From contig OZ241359.1 of assembly GCA_965199705.1 (NCBI GenBank), positions 930,001 through 994,000 on the forward strand: 64,000 nucleotides of DNA. The letters run 5' to 3'. Below the pieces are notes generated by a model. It saw only the letters and a list, made by a program, of their open reading frames with translations. It was not told the DNA's origin and did no database searches. The stretch comes from Azophilus sp965199705 (lineage in GTDB: Bacteria; Pseudomonadota; Gammaproteobacteria; Pseudomonadales; Azotimanducaceae). Of the stretch, positions 35,614-42,879 are shown piece by piece. A program made the translations under genes and the position numbers. Every line of letters begins with the position of its first letter. Position 1 is the first letter of the stretch.

Positions 35614-37087
35614 GATGACGCCCCAACCTGAGGCTCAGGGCAACGATGGTCAGGGTGGGATTCGCAAAGCCGAAGCTGGGGAACGCCGAGGAACCCGCCA
35701 CATAAAGGTTATCAAGATCATGGCAGCGAAGATCGGCATTGACGACGCCGTCTGCCGGATCTGCGCTCATGCGCGTGGTGCCCAGGTGGTGCGCCTGACT
35801 GCTGACTCGTCCTTCCCTGAACCGGCCTTCGAAATCCAAGAGCCGCAATCTGGCGCCAGCGACACCCAGCAGACGGCCGAGCAACTCTGCCAGGCGGCCG
35901 ACGCCAGTGGCGTCAAACGGATGAAGTTGCCAGTTGAGCGTTGCCCTCGGCACACCGTAGGCATCCTTTGCTGCCGCCAGGGTGATGTGGCTGTCGCGAT
36001 TGGGCACATTTTCCATGCGCAGAATTGCGCTGAAGGGCTGCGCGCCCTGGCCGCTGAACCAGGCCTGATGCCGCTTCACGCCTGCGCCAAGCTCGCCAAG
36101 GTTGGGGCCGCGATAGGGGTTCATCACGATTCCGAAGTTGGCGAGCCCGAATTCCGCCTGCGCCTCGCCGGTCAAGCACAGATGCGGCAAGACTCCGAAC
36201 TGCTCGCCAGCGTGCGTGATGCTGTGCCTGTAGTAACGGTTGCCAATGTCAGCCAGCACCGTGCCAATCGTGACACCCGTGTGATCGGCGAAGCAGCGCC
36301 CGACGAATCCACTGCTGTTGCCGACTCCGGCATGCAGCAGCAGACGGGCGTTTTCTATTGCACCCATTGCCAGCACATGGCAACCGGCTCGAATCAACAT
36401 CCGGGCGCCATCTGACGAAGCCACCAGGGTGTTGCGGATTGCGCCGCCCTCGGCGACCAGATTCACCAGTGTGGCGTCGAGAAAGCAGCGAATGTCGTCC
36501 GCGCCCTGGATATCCGCCCGGTATCGAACACCAAATCGGGTCGGTGGGCTGAACAGGAAGTTCGAGACGCACAACTGGTCCACTGTATGGTGAAGGAAGT
36601 CTTGATAGCCAAAGTCGTACTCGAAAGCCGCCAGGCCCAGGCCGCCCGTAGCCACTTCGCAAACCTCAAGAGCGTCAGCAAAGTAAGGCGCAAGCACCCG
36701 TCGAGAGATCGGCCATCCGGGCGCCGGGACCTTGTCTCGCTTCTCGAAATCGACCGCGTCCAGCGGGCGACACCACCCGCCCCAGTGATTGGATATGCCG
36801 CCAAAGAAGCGCAAGCGAGTGCCGAAGGTGTCGTATTCCAGCCCGGTGTTGGCGCCTTGGTAGGGGTGGTCTCTGGAAACCACGGGCGGCTCCAGCCCGC
36901 CGCCTTCGAAAAGCCCGACCTGCAAGCCACTGCCAGAGAGCGCCCGAGCCAAGGATATGCCAGCAGGACCAGCACCGTAAATCGCCACATCGCAATCAAA
37001 CTGTCGATGCCAGTCAGCGCTGTCTGAAGATATCAAGGCCCGACCCTGAAGATTATCGCTTGCGTCATGAAAGAAGCCATACAGCAC
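35582..37087 (-). CDS. GMC-family FAD-dependent oxidoreductase
   Basis: The 501-aa protein has the FAD-binding Rossmann motif DVAIYGAGPAGISLARAL near residue 33, FFGGISNHWGGWCRPLD (FAD and active-site region), AMGAIENARLLL, the C-terminal His in AHHLGTTRMS, and LYVAGSSAFPSFGFANPTLT. This is the GMC pattern of alcohol, sugar or polyol oxidation. The substrate is not determinable from sequence. No signal peptide is visible; export with the overlapping Tat-like partner is possible. Transcription runs away from the Rpn copy just upstream. Confidence 0.88.
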   Translation of the reverse strand: MLYGFFHDASDNLQGRALISSDSADWHRQFDCDVAIYGAGPAGISLARALSGSGLQVGLFEGGGLEPPVVSRDHPYQGANTGLEYDTFGTRLRFFGGISNHWGGWCRPLDAVDFEKRDKVPAPGWPISRRVLAPYFADALEVCEVATGGLGLAAFEYDFGYQDFLHHTVDQLCVSNFLFSPPTRFGVRYRADIQGADDIRCFLDATLVNLVAEGGAIRNTLVASSDGARMLIRAGCHVLAMGAIENARLLLHAGVGNSSGFVGRCFADHTGVTIGTVLADIGNRYYRHSITHAGEQFGVLPHLCLTGEAQAEFGLANFGIVMNPYRGPNLGELGAGVKRHQAWFSGQGAQPFSAILRMENVPNRDSHITLAAAKDAYGVPRATLNWQLHPFDATGVGRLAELLGRLLGVAGARLRLLDFEGRFREGRVSSQAHHLGTTRMSADPADGVVNADLRCHDLDNLYVAGSSAFPSFGFANPTLTIVALSLRLGRHLANRLRGASA

Positions 37088-37115
37088 AAGCCTGAAGCAG
37101 CTTCCCGGTTCCGTT

Positions 37116-38396
37116 CAGGCAGCGCCTGAGAACGAGTCTTATTGGGCCATTCGCGCCAGCAACGAGGCGCCGTCCTCACACTCGATGATCCACTCTCCCA
37201 CCCCGGCCAGACGCTCCGGGTCGGAAACGCCCTCCAGCAAAACACCAAAACGCTCCGCCGTATCGCCGCCAAAGCGCAGCGCAACCATACGCTCAAGCAG
37301 AGTGCGTTCCCGAGCCAATGCGATCTCCTCGCCTTCGGCCTTGCCTCGGGCCTCGCCTTCGGCCCGGCCTCGCGCTTCGCCCCGTGCTTCGCCGTCAGCC
37401 TTGCCATTGTCAAACACCTGCCGCTCCCAACGCGCTATACGCTCCTCGAAATCAATCGGCTGGCGCACCACTTCCGCCGCAGACTCCCGGATCCTGATCA
37501 GTTTCATACGCCACTCCTGTGCATCCTGAATATCCGCATTCCCAATCCATGCCTCCAGCTTGCGCATCAGCACGTCCAGAAGACTGCCATCCTCCGCCTC
37601 GGAAAGCCACTCATAACAGCGCTTCACCAGCCGGGGCATGTCCTTCGGACCCTTCAGACCCTCGATCCACGCCAGCAAGGTCGCCGCATTGTCTTCCAGC
37701 AGGTCCTCACCCAACAGCGCCTGCTGATCGACCAGAATATAGCCGTCTCCCACCAGTTCCATCGGCGCCACATGCACACCCGCCGGCCCCGACTCCACCG
37801 GTTCCATCACCGTTTCCATCCCAGAGCCCTTCAGGGCCGAAAGGCGCAGCGGCGCCCGCCATGGCGTAGAGCCGTTGTAGAGCACAATCGGCAACACCGG
37901 CGGTATTGGATTGCTGGCGCTGAACGGCTTCTCCTTGTGCAGAGCCAGATACAGCAAGCTGGCGTAGTTCTGCACCCGTGCAGCCATGATCCATTCCGGT
38001 CGAGACTGGAACTCCAGCATCACCAGGATGTGCAGCCAGTGCGGTTCTTCGGCCTCGTCGTCGGGTGATGCAGGTTGCAAGCCGACCCGCCAGACCATGT
38101 CGCCGAAGCGGCGTTCCAGATTGTCGGTCAGATATTCACTGGAAAGGCGTTGCAAGGTATCCAGGCGCAGGCGACGCAGCATGGGCAGCCGGTCTCCGAC
38201 CAGTTGTTCGAGCAGAAGCAGCTGGTCGCGCATCATGCGCGTGTGGGTGAAGGCGGCCTTGTAGGTAGCATCGTGCTGCATGCCGACCAGTGTGCACGGC
38301 TGAAGGGGCCCCGTATGTGCGCCAGAACCGCCAATTCGTGTACGACATCATTGCGGTGCGTGCGGCCATTCGCCCCTATCCCGCTATCCTCGCCGA
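37116..38396. repeat. Long direct repeat carrying Rpn copy A
   Basis: This segment, starting at CAGGCAGCGCCTG and ending at CTATCCTCGCCGA, is nearly identical to 47478-48722, in the same orientation about 10.3 kb away. The similarity covers the whole Rpn gene and about 115 bases upstream of its start. It would permit homologous recombination that deletes the DNA between the copies. Confidence 0.85.
37139..38281 (-). CDS. Rpn-type PD-(D/E)XK nuclease / transposase_31 protein, copy A
   Basis: The 380-aa protein resembles the Rpn (RpnA-like, former transposase_31) family: TYKAAFTHTRMMRDQLLLL at the start, GDMVWRV, LVMLEFQSRPEWIMA and VLPIVLYNG. The core Asp and the E-x-Q of a PD-(D/E)XK fold are visible. 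Family members are DNA endonucleases that promote recombination, some acting in phage defence. After residue about 290 comes a Gly-Glu-Ala-Arg-rich linker (GEARGEARGRAEGEARGKAE) whose length differs among the three copies, then a C-terminal helical domain (LLERMVALRFGGDTAERF). Confidence 0.85.
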   Translation of the reverse strand: MQHDATYKAAFTHTRMMRDQLLLLEQLVGDRLPMLRRLRLDTLQRLSSEYLTDNLERRFGDMVWRVGLQPASPDDEAEEPHWLHILVMLEFQSRPEWIMAARVQNYASLLYLALHKEKPFSASNPIPPVLPIVLYNGSTPWRAPLRLSALKGSGMETVMEPVESGPAGVHVAPMELVGDGYILVDQQALLGEDLLEDNAATLLAWIEGLKGPKDMPRLVKRCYEWLSEAEDGSLLDVLMRKLEAWIGNADIQDAQEWRMKLIRIRESAAEVVRQPIDFEERIARWERQVFDNGKADGEARGEARGRAEGEARGKAEGEEIALARERTLLERMVALRFGGDTAERFGVLLEGVSDPERLAGVGEWIIECEDGASLLARMAQ

Positions 38397-38844
38397 CCCG
38401 CGACTGCGATCGCGTTGGCCGAATTTGGTTGTTTCATGGTGTGGGGTGCTTCAACGGGGGTATTGACGAACAGAGGGGGACGGCGCAATTGTGCTCCACA
38501 TTTGGAGTCTTGAAGAACCACGTCGGCCTCGCGCCGAAACGAAATTTTGTCTTCTCAACCTACAGTTTTGGAAGATACATAAACGCCAGCCTGCTATTGC
38601 AAGCGGCGGGCGACGCAGCACGCCTATGGTCGAGGGCGCATGGATGCGCAGACGGGCAAAGAAACAGGCAAGTGGGTCAGCGCAAATCGCCCGCGACCAG
38701 TTGTGTGGCTCAGGGGGGCATTATCGATGAGGGGGGAAAGTGAATGCTCCTCTTCCAATGACAGAAGCATTGCGGCGGGCTGTGCGTCGATTCACACAAA
38801 TCGGTAATTTTGGAGTTGACAGACAACAACCGAACGGTTGCCCT
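38397..38844. other. Intergenic region with dispersed repeat
   Basis: About 450 bases upstream of Rpn copy A contain no gene I can support on either strand. The only recognisable item is the 41-bp repeat at 38620-38660. Several frames are open but have no ribosome binding site or protein similarity. Confidence 0.5.
38620..38660 (+). repeat. 41-bp dispersed repeat, copy 2
   Basis: Second copy of the repeat found at 18935-18975, with one base different (ATGGATGCG here for ATGGACGCG there). The identity stops abruptly on both sides. Confidence 0.8.
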
Positions 38845-39270
38845 CTACAAACGCCGCAGAAGCGCTTGAATAGCCATCAGCACAGTGTAAATGATGCCGA
38901 AGCCAGCAACGCCTATGCCCACGTTGGTCGATATGGCAACAGCGACCCGCTGTTGGGATTCGCTGCCCCAGAACGACATGTAGAGAACTACTGCGACTAC
39001 AACGGACACAAACACAAAAACGCAAAGCATCACCTGGCGCAGAAGATTTATTCGGCGCTGGTCTGCTTGATCGTCCAGTTCTATCCGCTTGGTTTGGAAT
39101 TCTGCGAATCGCTTGTCCTCTGCGTCGCTCGCTTCGATCGACTTCAGTTCGGCATGAGACCTGGATTCTTCGACTGCAACCAACCTTTCGGCAAGAGCCA
39201 TCTCTTCAGGCGAGTGCACTGCATCAGGCGGCTTCGGCGCAGGCAGATCTCCGTGAGAGATTTCATTCAT
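38845..39270 (-). CDS. Small membrane protein with coiled coil, unknown function
   Basis: The 141-aa protein has a charged N-terminal half likely to form a coiled coil (residues about 20-75, rich in Glu, Ala, Arg and Lys) followed by two membrane helices (VMLCVFVFVSVVVAVVLYM and VGIGVAGFGIIYTVLMAIQ). I do not recognise a family. It overlaps the next upstream gene by four bases, which supports both as real. In an accessory region this layout is compatible with a small effector or sensor, but no activity is shown. Confidence 0.6.
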   Translation of the reverse strand: MNEISHGDLPAPKPPDAVHSPEEMALAERLVAVEESRSHAELKSIEASDAEDKRFAEFQTKRIELDDQADQRRINLLRQVMLCVFVFVSVVVAVVLYMSFWGSESQQRVAVAISTNVGIGVAGFGIIYTVLMAIQALLRRL

Positions 39271-39596
39271 AGCGACTCGTAATCAACAGGGCTGGTCAAT
39301 CTCTTCAAACGCGGATGGAAAAGAAACCTGGCCGGAAAGGTGCGAACCGTGAATCCGTCCCCGTACCGTGACTTTTGCACCTTGGTCACCATCTTCGCAG
39401 CCCCTGCACCTTGACCTTGCGTGCGGGACTTGATGCGCTCCACCTCGTCCATGGCCTCGCCGTAGGTGGAGTAAACCCGCTGAGTACTGTCCTTCATGAA
39501 GGAACTCCTGTCCGCCTGATCTGCCGTGAAGGGTGAGGGCTCGATACGCGGCAACACCCGTATTTCATCTACAACAACTCTTCGAAGCGGCATCAT
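39267..39596 (-). CDS. Hypothetical protein coupled to the small membrane protein
   Basis: I place the start at ATG 39596 (another ATG follows at 39593). The protein is 109 aa, basic and soluble, with an acidic central helix (STYGEAMDEVERIKSR) and a C-terminal basic aromatic segment (FTVRTFPARFLFHPRLKRL). No family is recognised. Its stop overlaps the start of the membrane-protein gene (ATGA), so the pair forms a two-gene operon. Confidence 0.55.
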   Translation of the reverse strand: MMPLRRVVVDEIRVLPRIEPSPFTADQADRSSFMKDSTQRVYSTYGEAMDEVERIKSRTQGQGAGAAKMVTKVQKSRYGDGFTVRTFPARFLFHPRLKRLTSPVDYESL

Positions 39597-39659
39597 TGCT
39601 CCGCTACCCTTGGAAGTCAAACTGACGTAAGGGTTCAGGATCTTTCGGAATCTTGAGGT

Positions 39660-39830
39660 TCGGCGCAAGCGCTGTCATCAAACCTGACGAGGTACTCGTT
39701 CGGCGTCATGTAGTTGAGTGAAGCATGGGCCTTTCGTAGTTGTGGGAGAACTCGTAGTTTGCGAGTTTGGAGGCGCCGCCGCGGACGGTCAACGGGGCGT
39801 TGGTCGGGTTCTGGAACTCGATGAGCTGGA
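39660..39830 (-). pseudogene. 3' remnant of an IS3/IS481-like transposase
   Basis: Read on the minus strand, the DNA encodes FSHNYERP and then, after a one-base frameshift, HASLNYMTPNEYLVRFD. Joined, this is the typical end of an integrase-core transposase (the N-Y-x-R-P-H-x-S-L-x-Y-x-T-P-x-E-Y motif). Nothing of the catalytic core is present. The remnant ends close to the truncated Rpn copy, so IS activity may have cut that gene. Confidence 0.7.
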
Positions 39831-39883
39831 GCCGGCGCTGGATGGCCGTGTCGGATGTCAATGGCCTTGCCACATGACGGACA

Positions 39884-40371
39884 TCACTCGCCCATGCGCG
39901 CCAGCAACGAAGCGCCGTCGTCACACTCGATGATCCACTCTCCCACCTCGGCCAGACGCTTCGGGTCGGAAACGCCCTCCAGCAAGACACCAAAACGCTC
40001 CGCCGTATCGCCGCCAAAGCGCAGCGCAACCTGACGCTCAAGCAGAGTGCGTTCCCGAGCCAATGCGATCTCCTCGCCTTCAGCCTTGCCTCGCGCCTCG
40101 CCCCGCGCTTCACCCCGTGCTTCCCCTCGCGCCTCTACCTGCCGCTCCCAGCGCGCTATCCGCTCCTCGAAATCAATCGGCTGGCGCACCACTTCCGCCG
40201 CAGACTCCCGGATCCTGATCAGTTTCATACGCCACTCCTGTGCATCCTTGATATCCGCATTCCCAATCCATGCCTCCAGCTTGCGCATCAGCACGTCCAG
40301 AAGACTGCCATCCTCCGCCTCGGAAAGCCACTCATAACAGCGCTTCACCAGCCGGGGCATGTCTTTCGGAC
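39884..40371 (-). pseudogene. Rpn copy B, truncated
   Basis: This is the C-terminal half of the Rpn gene, from GPKDMPRLVKRCYEWLSEAE to LLARMGE. It is nearly identical to copies A and C but has a shorter linker with four GEARG-type units and GKAEGEE. The nuclease domain is missing: similarity stops at about 40371, where unrelated sequence begins. An open frame continues upstream, but it is a chance fusion. Confidence 0.85.
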
Positions 40372-40578
40372 CGCCGCGGCATCCGTCTGGTCGGGCGGAG
40401 CGAGGAGCGCCCTTCGCAGGGCCGATGCCGAGGGGCGCTCCGCCATGCCCGCGCAGTGGCGTCCCAGCATGGACCGGATGAGCGCGTCCGCTTCGGCGTG
40501 CACAGGCGGCGCCGTTCTGATCTTGGGGTTGGCCTTGAAGGCCGTATCCGGGGCGAGTTCGAGCTGTTCGGTCTTCAT
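40372..40578 (-). pseudogene. Possible truncated small gene downstream of the DUF1828 gene
   Basis: Starting at ATG 40578 the frame encodes MKTEQLELAPDTAFKANPKI followed by about 50 plausible residues, then runs into Rpn copy B at about 40371 and stops. It lies 45 bases downstream of the DUF1828 gene in the same direction. It could be a fourth gene of that operon cut by the Rpn insertion. No family is recognised and no clear ribosome binding site is seen. Confidence 0.3.
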
Positions 40579-40623
40579 GGGCCGGGTTAAGCGCATGGCT
40601 CACCACAGGCGCTTCTGATCCCG

Positions 40624-41412
40624 TCAGGCGGCTGCCCGTTCAATCTTTCGGCGCAGGTCATCTCCGGCTTCAAGCGAGGCAACGGCTGTGCCGGCGACGT
40701 TGGTCAGTCGCGCCAGATCCAAGCGGGGAAGCTCCTGTTGGTTCTCGAACACGATGATCGATTCGAACGAGAGATCCTGGAGCAGGAAGTGCGACAGCAT
40801 GATGGTCGTTAATCGAGCCTTGTCGCGGTTGGGAACGCCGTAAAGGAATATGGGTGAGTCCGATCGGCCTTCGAGCCGGTAGTCAACGGGGTAGCTGGAT
40901 CCATTCGGGATGCCGGGCGGCACGAAATCCGCCTCAAGCCTGTCCTCGTCCACGATCCCGAGTAGCAGGGTCTTGAGATCCTCATAGAATGTTGACGCAA
41001 GTCGCGCTCGACTGAGGAATGCCAAGTCATAGATCTTGGTCAATGCTTGACCGAAGACGAATAAAGCGTCAGCGATGCCGTCCGGCGACGTCTCCGTGCT
41101 GAATACGCCGTTTTCCTCCGCGATGCCGGTTTCCCGTATGATCTGCTCGCGCAGCGCTGCGCGGGGGCCGTTGTAGAAGGCATCGACATCGTGCTCGTAG
41201 CTCAGATGCATAAGCGTATGCCCTTGATCGCTCAACCGAACGCTGCCGGTACCCGTTTCAGTTATATAGATGGGGTAGTGGTCGCCGTCGGGGAACGTGA
41301 ATGGCGCGTCAAGCATGAGTACGCTATCGTCATCGTCTCGTCTGTGTACACGGACGACTGTGCACAGCCTCTCGCACAAGGCCTTCTCCAGAAGTGATCG
41401 GTTAAGTTTCAT
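40624..41412 (-). CDS. DUF1828/DUF1829 two-domain protein
   Basis: The 262-aa protein matches the DUF1828 (N-terminal) and DUF1829 (C-terminal) pair. The first half has PDGDHYPIYITETGTGSVRL and LSDQGHTLMHL near residue 60. The second half has GSSYPVDYRLEGR, IFLYGVPNRDKARLTTIMLSHF and SIIVFENQQELPRLDLARL, a pattern reminiscent of a nuclease-like fold, though that is inference. It overlaps the next upstream gene by 11 bases. Such pairs often sit in mobile or defence regions. No experimentally defined role is known to me. Confidence 0.8.
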   Translation of the reverse strand: MKLNRSLLEKALCERLCTVVRVHRRDDDDSVLMLDAPFTFPDGDHYPIYITETGTGSVRLSDQGHTLMHLSYEHDVDAFYNGPRAALREQIIRETGIAEENGVFSTETSPDGIADALFVFGQALTKIYDLAFLSRARLASTFYEDLKTLLLGIVDEDRLEADFVPPGIPNGSSYPVDYRLEGRSDSPIFLYGVPNRDKARLTTIMLSHFLLQDLSFESIIVFENQQELPRLDLARLTNVAGTAVASLEAGDDLRRKIERAAA

Positions 41413-41869
41413 CGAATAAGTCCGGTTGATCGTGCTGAGCTTTCAGGTTGCGCACACCATAGTCTTCGATCAGGCAGGCCAGCGCCCCCTCCAAAGTTCT
41501 GTATCGATTCGTCTCCTCGGCATGACTATCGGGCTTTCTACCTGCCGAGATTGCTTCGGCCGTTGTGAGATGAATGTGGTACCGATAGGCGATACTCCCA
41601 TGCCTGTGGCTGGCGCCGTTATATCGAACAAGGATGAGCCCCTTGCCTTGATTGTGAAGCCATACCAGACCACAGGAAAAGTCCTTGCTGTCGTTCATAT
41701 TCTGTCGCAGGTAAATCCGATATAACTTGCCGTCCTCGGTTTCTGCCCGGAAGTTCCTCTGTCGGTAAGAGCCGCGCTTTTCTTTCCAGTGTGCTCCGGG
41801 GTTCGTCACCCTCTTCTTGCTGGTGCGATGAGCGTCGAGGTCTTCGTTTGACAGCAGCAGATCGGTCAT
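41402..41869 (-). CDS. DUF6978-like hypothetical protein
   Basis: I start it at ATG 41869 (MTDLLLSNEDLDAH); the open frame continues to 41944, but that part lacks similarity to a gene start. The protein is 155 aa. It contains an aromatic, charged core (YRIYLRQNMNDSKDFSCGLVW, LILVRYNGASHRHG, YRYHIHLTTAEAI) that resembles DUF6978-type proteins. The two His clusters could be catalytic or metal-binding, which is only inference. It is the middle gene of a three-gene operon, overlapping DUF1828 by 11 bases. Confidence 0.6.
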   Translation of the reverse strand: MTDLLLSNEDLDAHRTSKKRVTNPGAHWKEKRGSYRQRNFRAETEDGKLYRIYLRQNMNDSKDFSCGLVWLHNQGKGLILVRYNGASHRHGSIAYRYHIHLTTAEAISAGRKPDSHAEETNRYRTLEGALACLIEDYGVRNLKAQHDQPDLFDET

Positions 41870-41968
41870 GGGGTCTCGGTGCGACGGTTTCGAACGCCCA
41901 CTACTGGGGCAGTCCCTATGGGTGAACGACAGTAATTCCCGCATCGGGACGACGGCTCGACATTGTTT

Positions 41969-42262
41969 TTACGCCGGAATCTGTGCATCAGGGTGGCCTG
42001 CTGCCAGAGCGTTCATGTACGCAAGGCATAAATCCCGAGACCTGTAGCTTCCAAAGCGAGATTGCTCATCTTGCTCGACGATGGGGAAGGTTGAGTAGAT
42101 GTTGCGGACATCGTCACGGTTGATGATTCCGTGGAGGTGGAAGTATAGCGCGCCGGCGGCACGACCGGGAGTTGTTGTTCGATGATGAACCTTAATCCCC
42201 CGATAAGGATCTGTGGGGCTTGCCGCAGGCTCCCATTTTCTTCCATAGTGAATGTAAGACAT
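41969..42262 (-). CDS. Hypothetical 97-aa protein, first gene of the DUF1828 operon
   Basis: The protein begins MSYIHYGRKWEP and contains a central AGALYFHLHGIINRDDVRNI segment and a C-terminal helix (DLCLAYMNALAAGH). No family is recognised. It lies about 100 bases upstream of the DUF6978-like gene in the same direction. Its start codon sits inside the palindrome assigned as the ParD operator, so the two divergent units have almost no space between them. The alternative is a later start, but none has a better ribosome binding site. Confidence 0.55.
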   Translation of the reverse strand: MSYIHYGRKWEPAASPTDPYRGIKVHHRTTTPGRAAGALYFHLHGIINRDDVRNIYSTFPIVEQDEQSRFGSYRSRDLCLAYMNALAAGHPDAQIPA

Positions 42263-42270
42263 TTACTTAC
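42254..42270. promoter_or_regulatory. Candidate ParD autoregulatory operator
   Basis: GTAAG-ACATTTA-CTTAC is a perfect 5-bp inverted repeat 15 bases before the antitoxin reading frame. ParD ribbon-helix-helix antitoxins bind short inverted repeats at this position to repress their own promoter. The site overlaps the start codon of the divergent 97-aa gene. Confidence 0.45.
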
Positions 42271-42284
42271 TATAGAGGTGTGTT

Positions 42285-42536
42285 ATAGCTGCAACCATTA
42301 CATTCAGGCCCACTGATGAACAAGGTGGATTTATTGACCACATGATCGAATCTGGTGATTTTGCTAATCAGAGTTACGTTATCCGCGCCGGAATCAGGCT
42401 GCTTCAAGAGCAGCAGGCCAAATCCAAGCTGAATCAACTGCGACAGTTAGTGAAAGAAGGCGAAGACAGCCCAATCGTTGAGGGTTGGAACGCCAAGGAC
42501 TTCGTTTCCAGGATGAGAAAAAAACATAATGCCTGA
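42285..42536 (+). CDS. ParD-like ribbon-helix-helix antitoxin
   Basis: The frame encodes IAATITFRPTDEQGGFIDHM, then ESGDFANQSYVIRAGIRLLQ. This is the ParD pattern of a beta-strand, helix, turn and helix, followed by a C-terminal toxin-binding tail. Full length needs a start at 42285, but that codon is ATA, a very rare initiator; AGAGGT lies upstream at a fitting distance. The first ATG is 42342, which would lose the DNA-binding strand and leave 64 aa. The ancestral ATG may have mutated. Its stop overlaps the toxin start by eight bases. Confidence 0.7.
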   Translation: MAATITFRPTDEQGGFIDHMIESGDFANQSYVIRAGIRLLQEQQAKSKLNQLRQLVKEGEDSPIVEGWNAKDFVSRMRKKHNA

Positions 42537-42844
42537 TGATCCAGTCTTTTACGTTCACGAAAAGGCCGACAATGATCTGGAAGATATTTTTGATTACAGT
42601 ATTGAGCAGTTTGGCTTTGCGCGTGCCGAGCAATATATTGTCGACATTGGGCAGGCATTCAATGAGCTGGCAGCCAACAGAGCTGGCAGCCAACCCCAAG
42701 CTAGGCAGGCGCTTCGATCCCGACATTAATCGTTATTTTCAATACCCCGTAGAATCCCACTATATTTTCTACGCTCTGACTGACAACGGTGTGGAGATTT
42801 TCCGTATCCTTCACAAAAATATGCTGCCTGTTCTTCATCTCTGA
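42529..42844 (+). pseudogene. ParE toxin, frameshifted by a 16-bp duplication
   Basis: From ATG 42529 the frame encodes a RelE/ParE-fold toxin (MPDDPVFYVHEKADNDLED, SIEQFGFARAEQYIVDIGQA). At 42664-42694 GAGCTGGCAGCCAAC occurs twice with one base between, a net 16-bp insertion that shifts the frame; the shifted frame ends at 42729. In the third frame the rest of the toxin is intact (NPKLGRRFDPDINRY, YALTDNGVEIFRILH), ending at 42844. Without the duplication it would be about 99 aa, the normal ParE length. ParE poisons gyrase, and here it should be inactive. Confidence 0.85.
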
Positions 42845-42879
42845 AGGCGAGTATTCGGTGAAGAAAGCGGTGTTAATTT

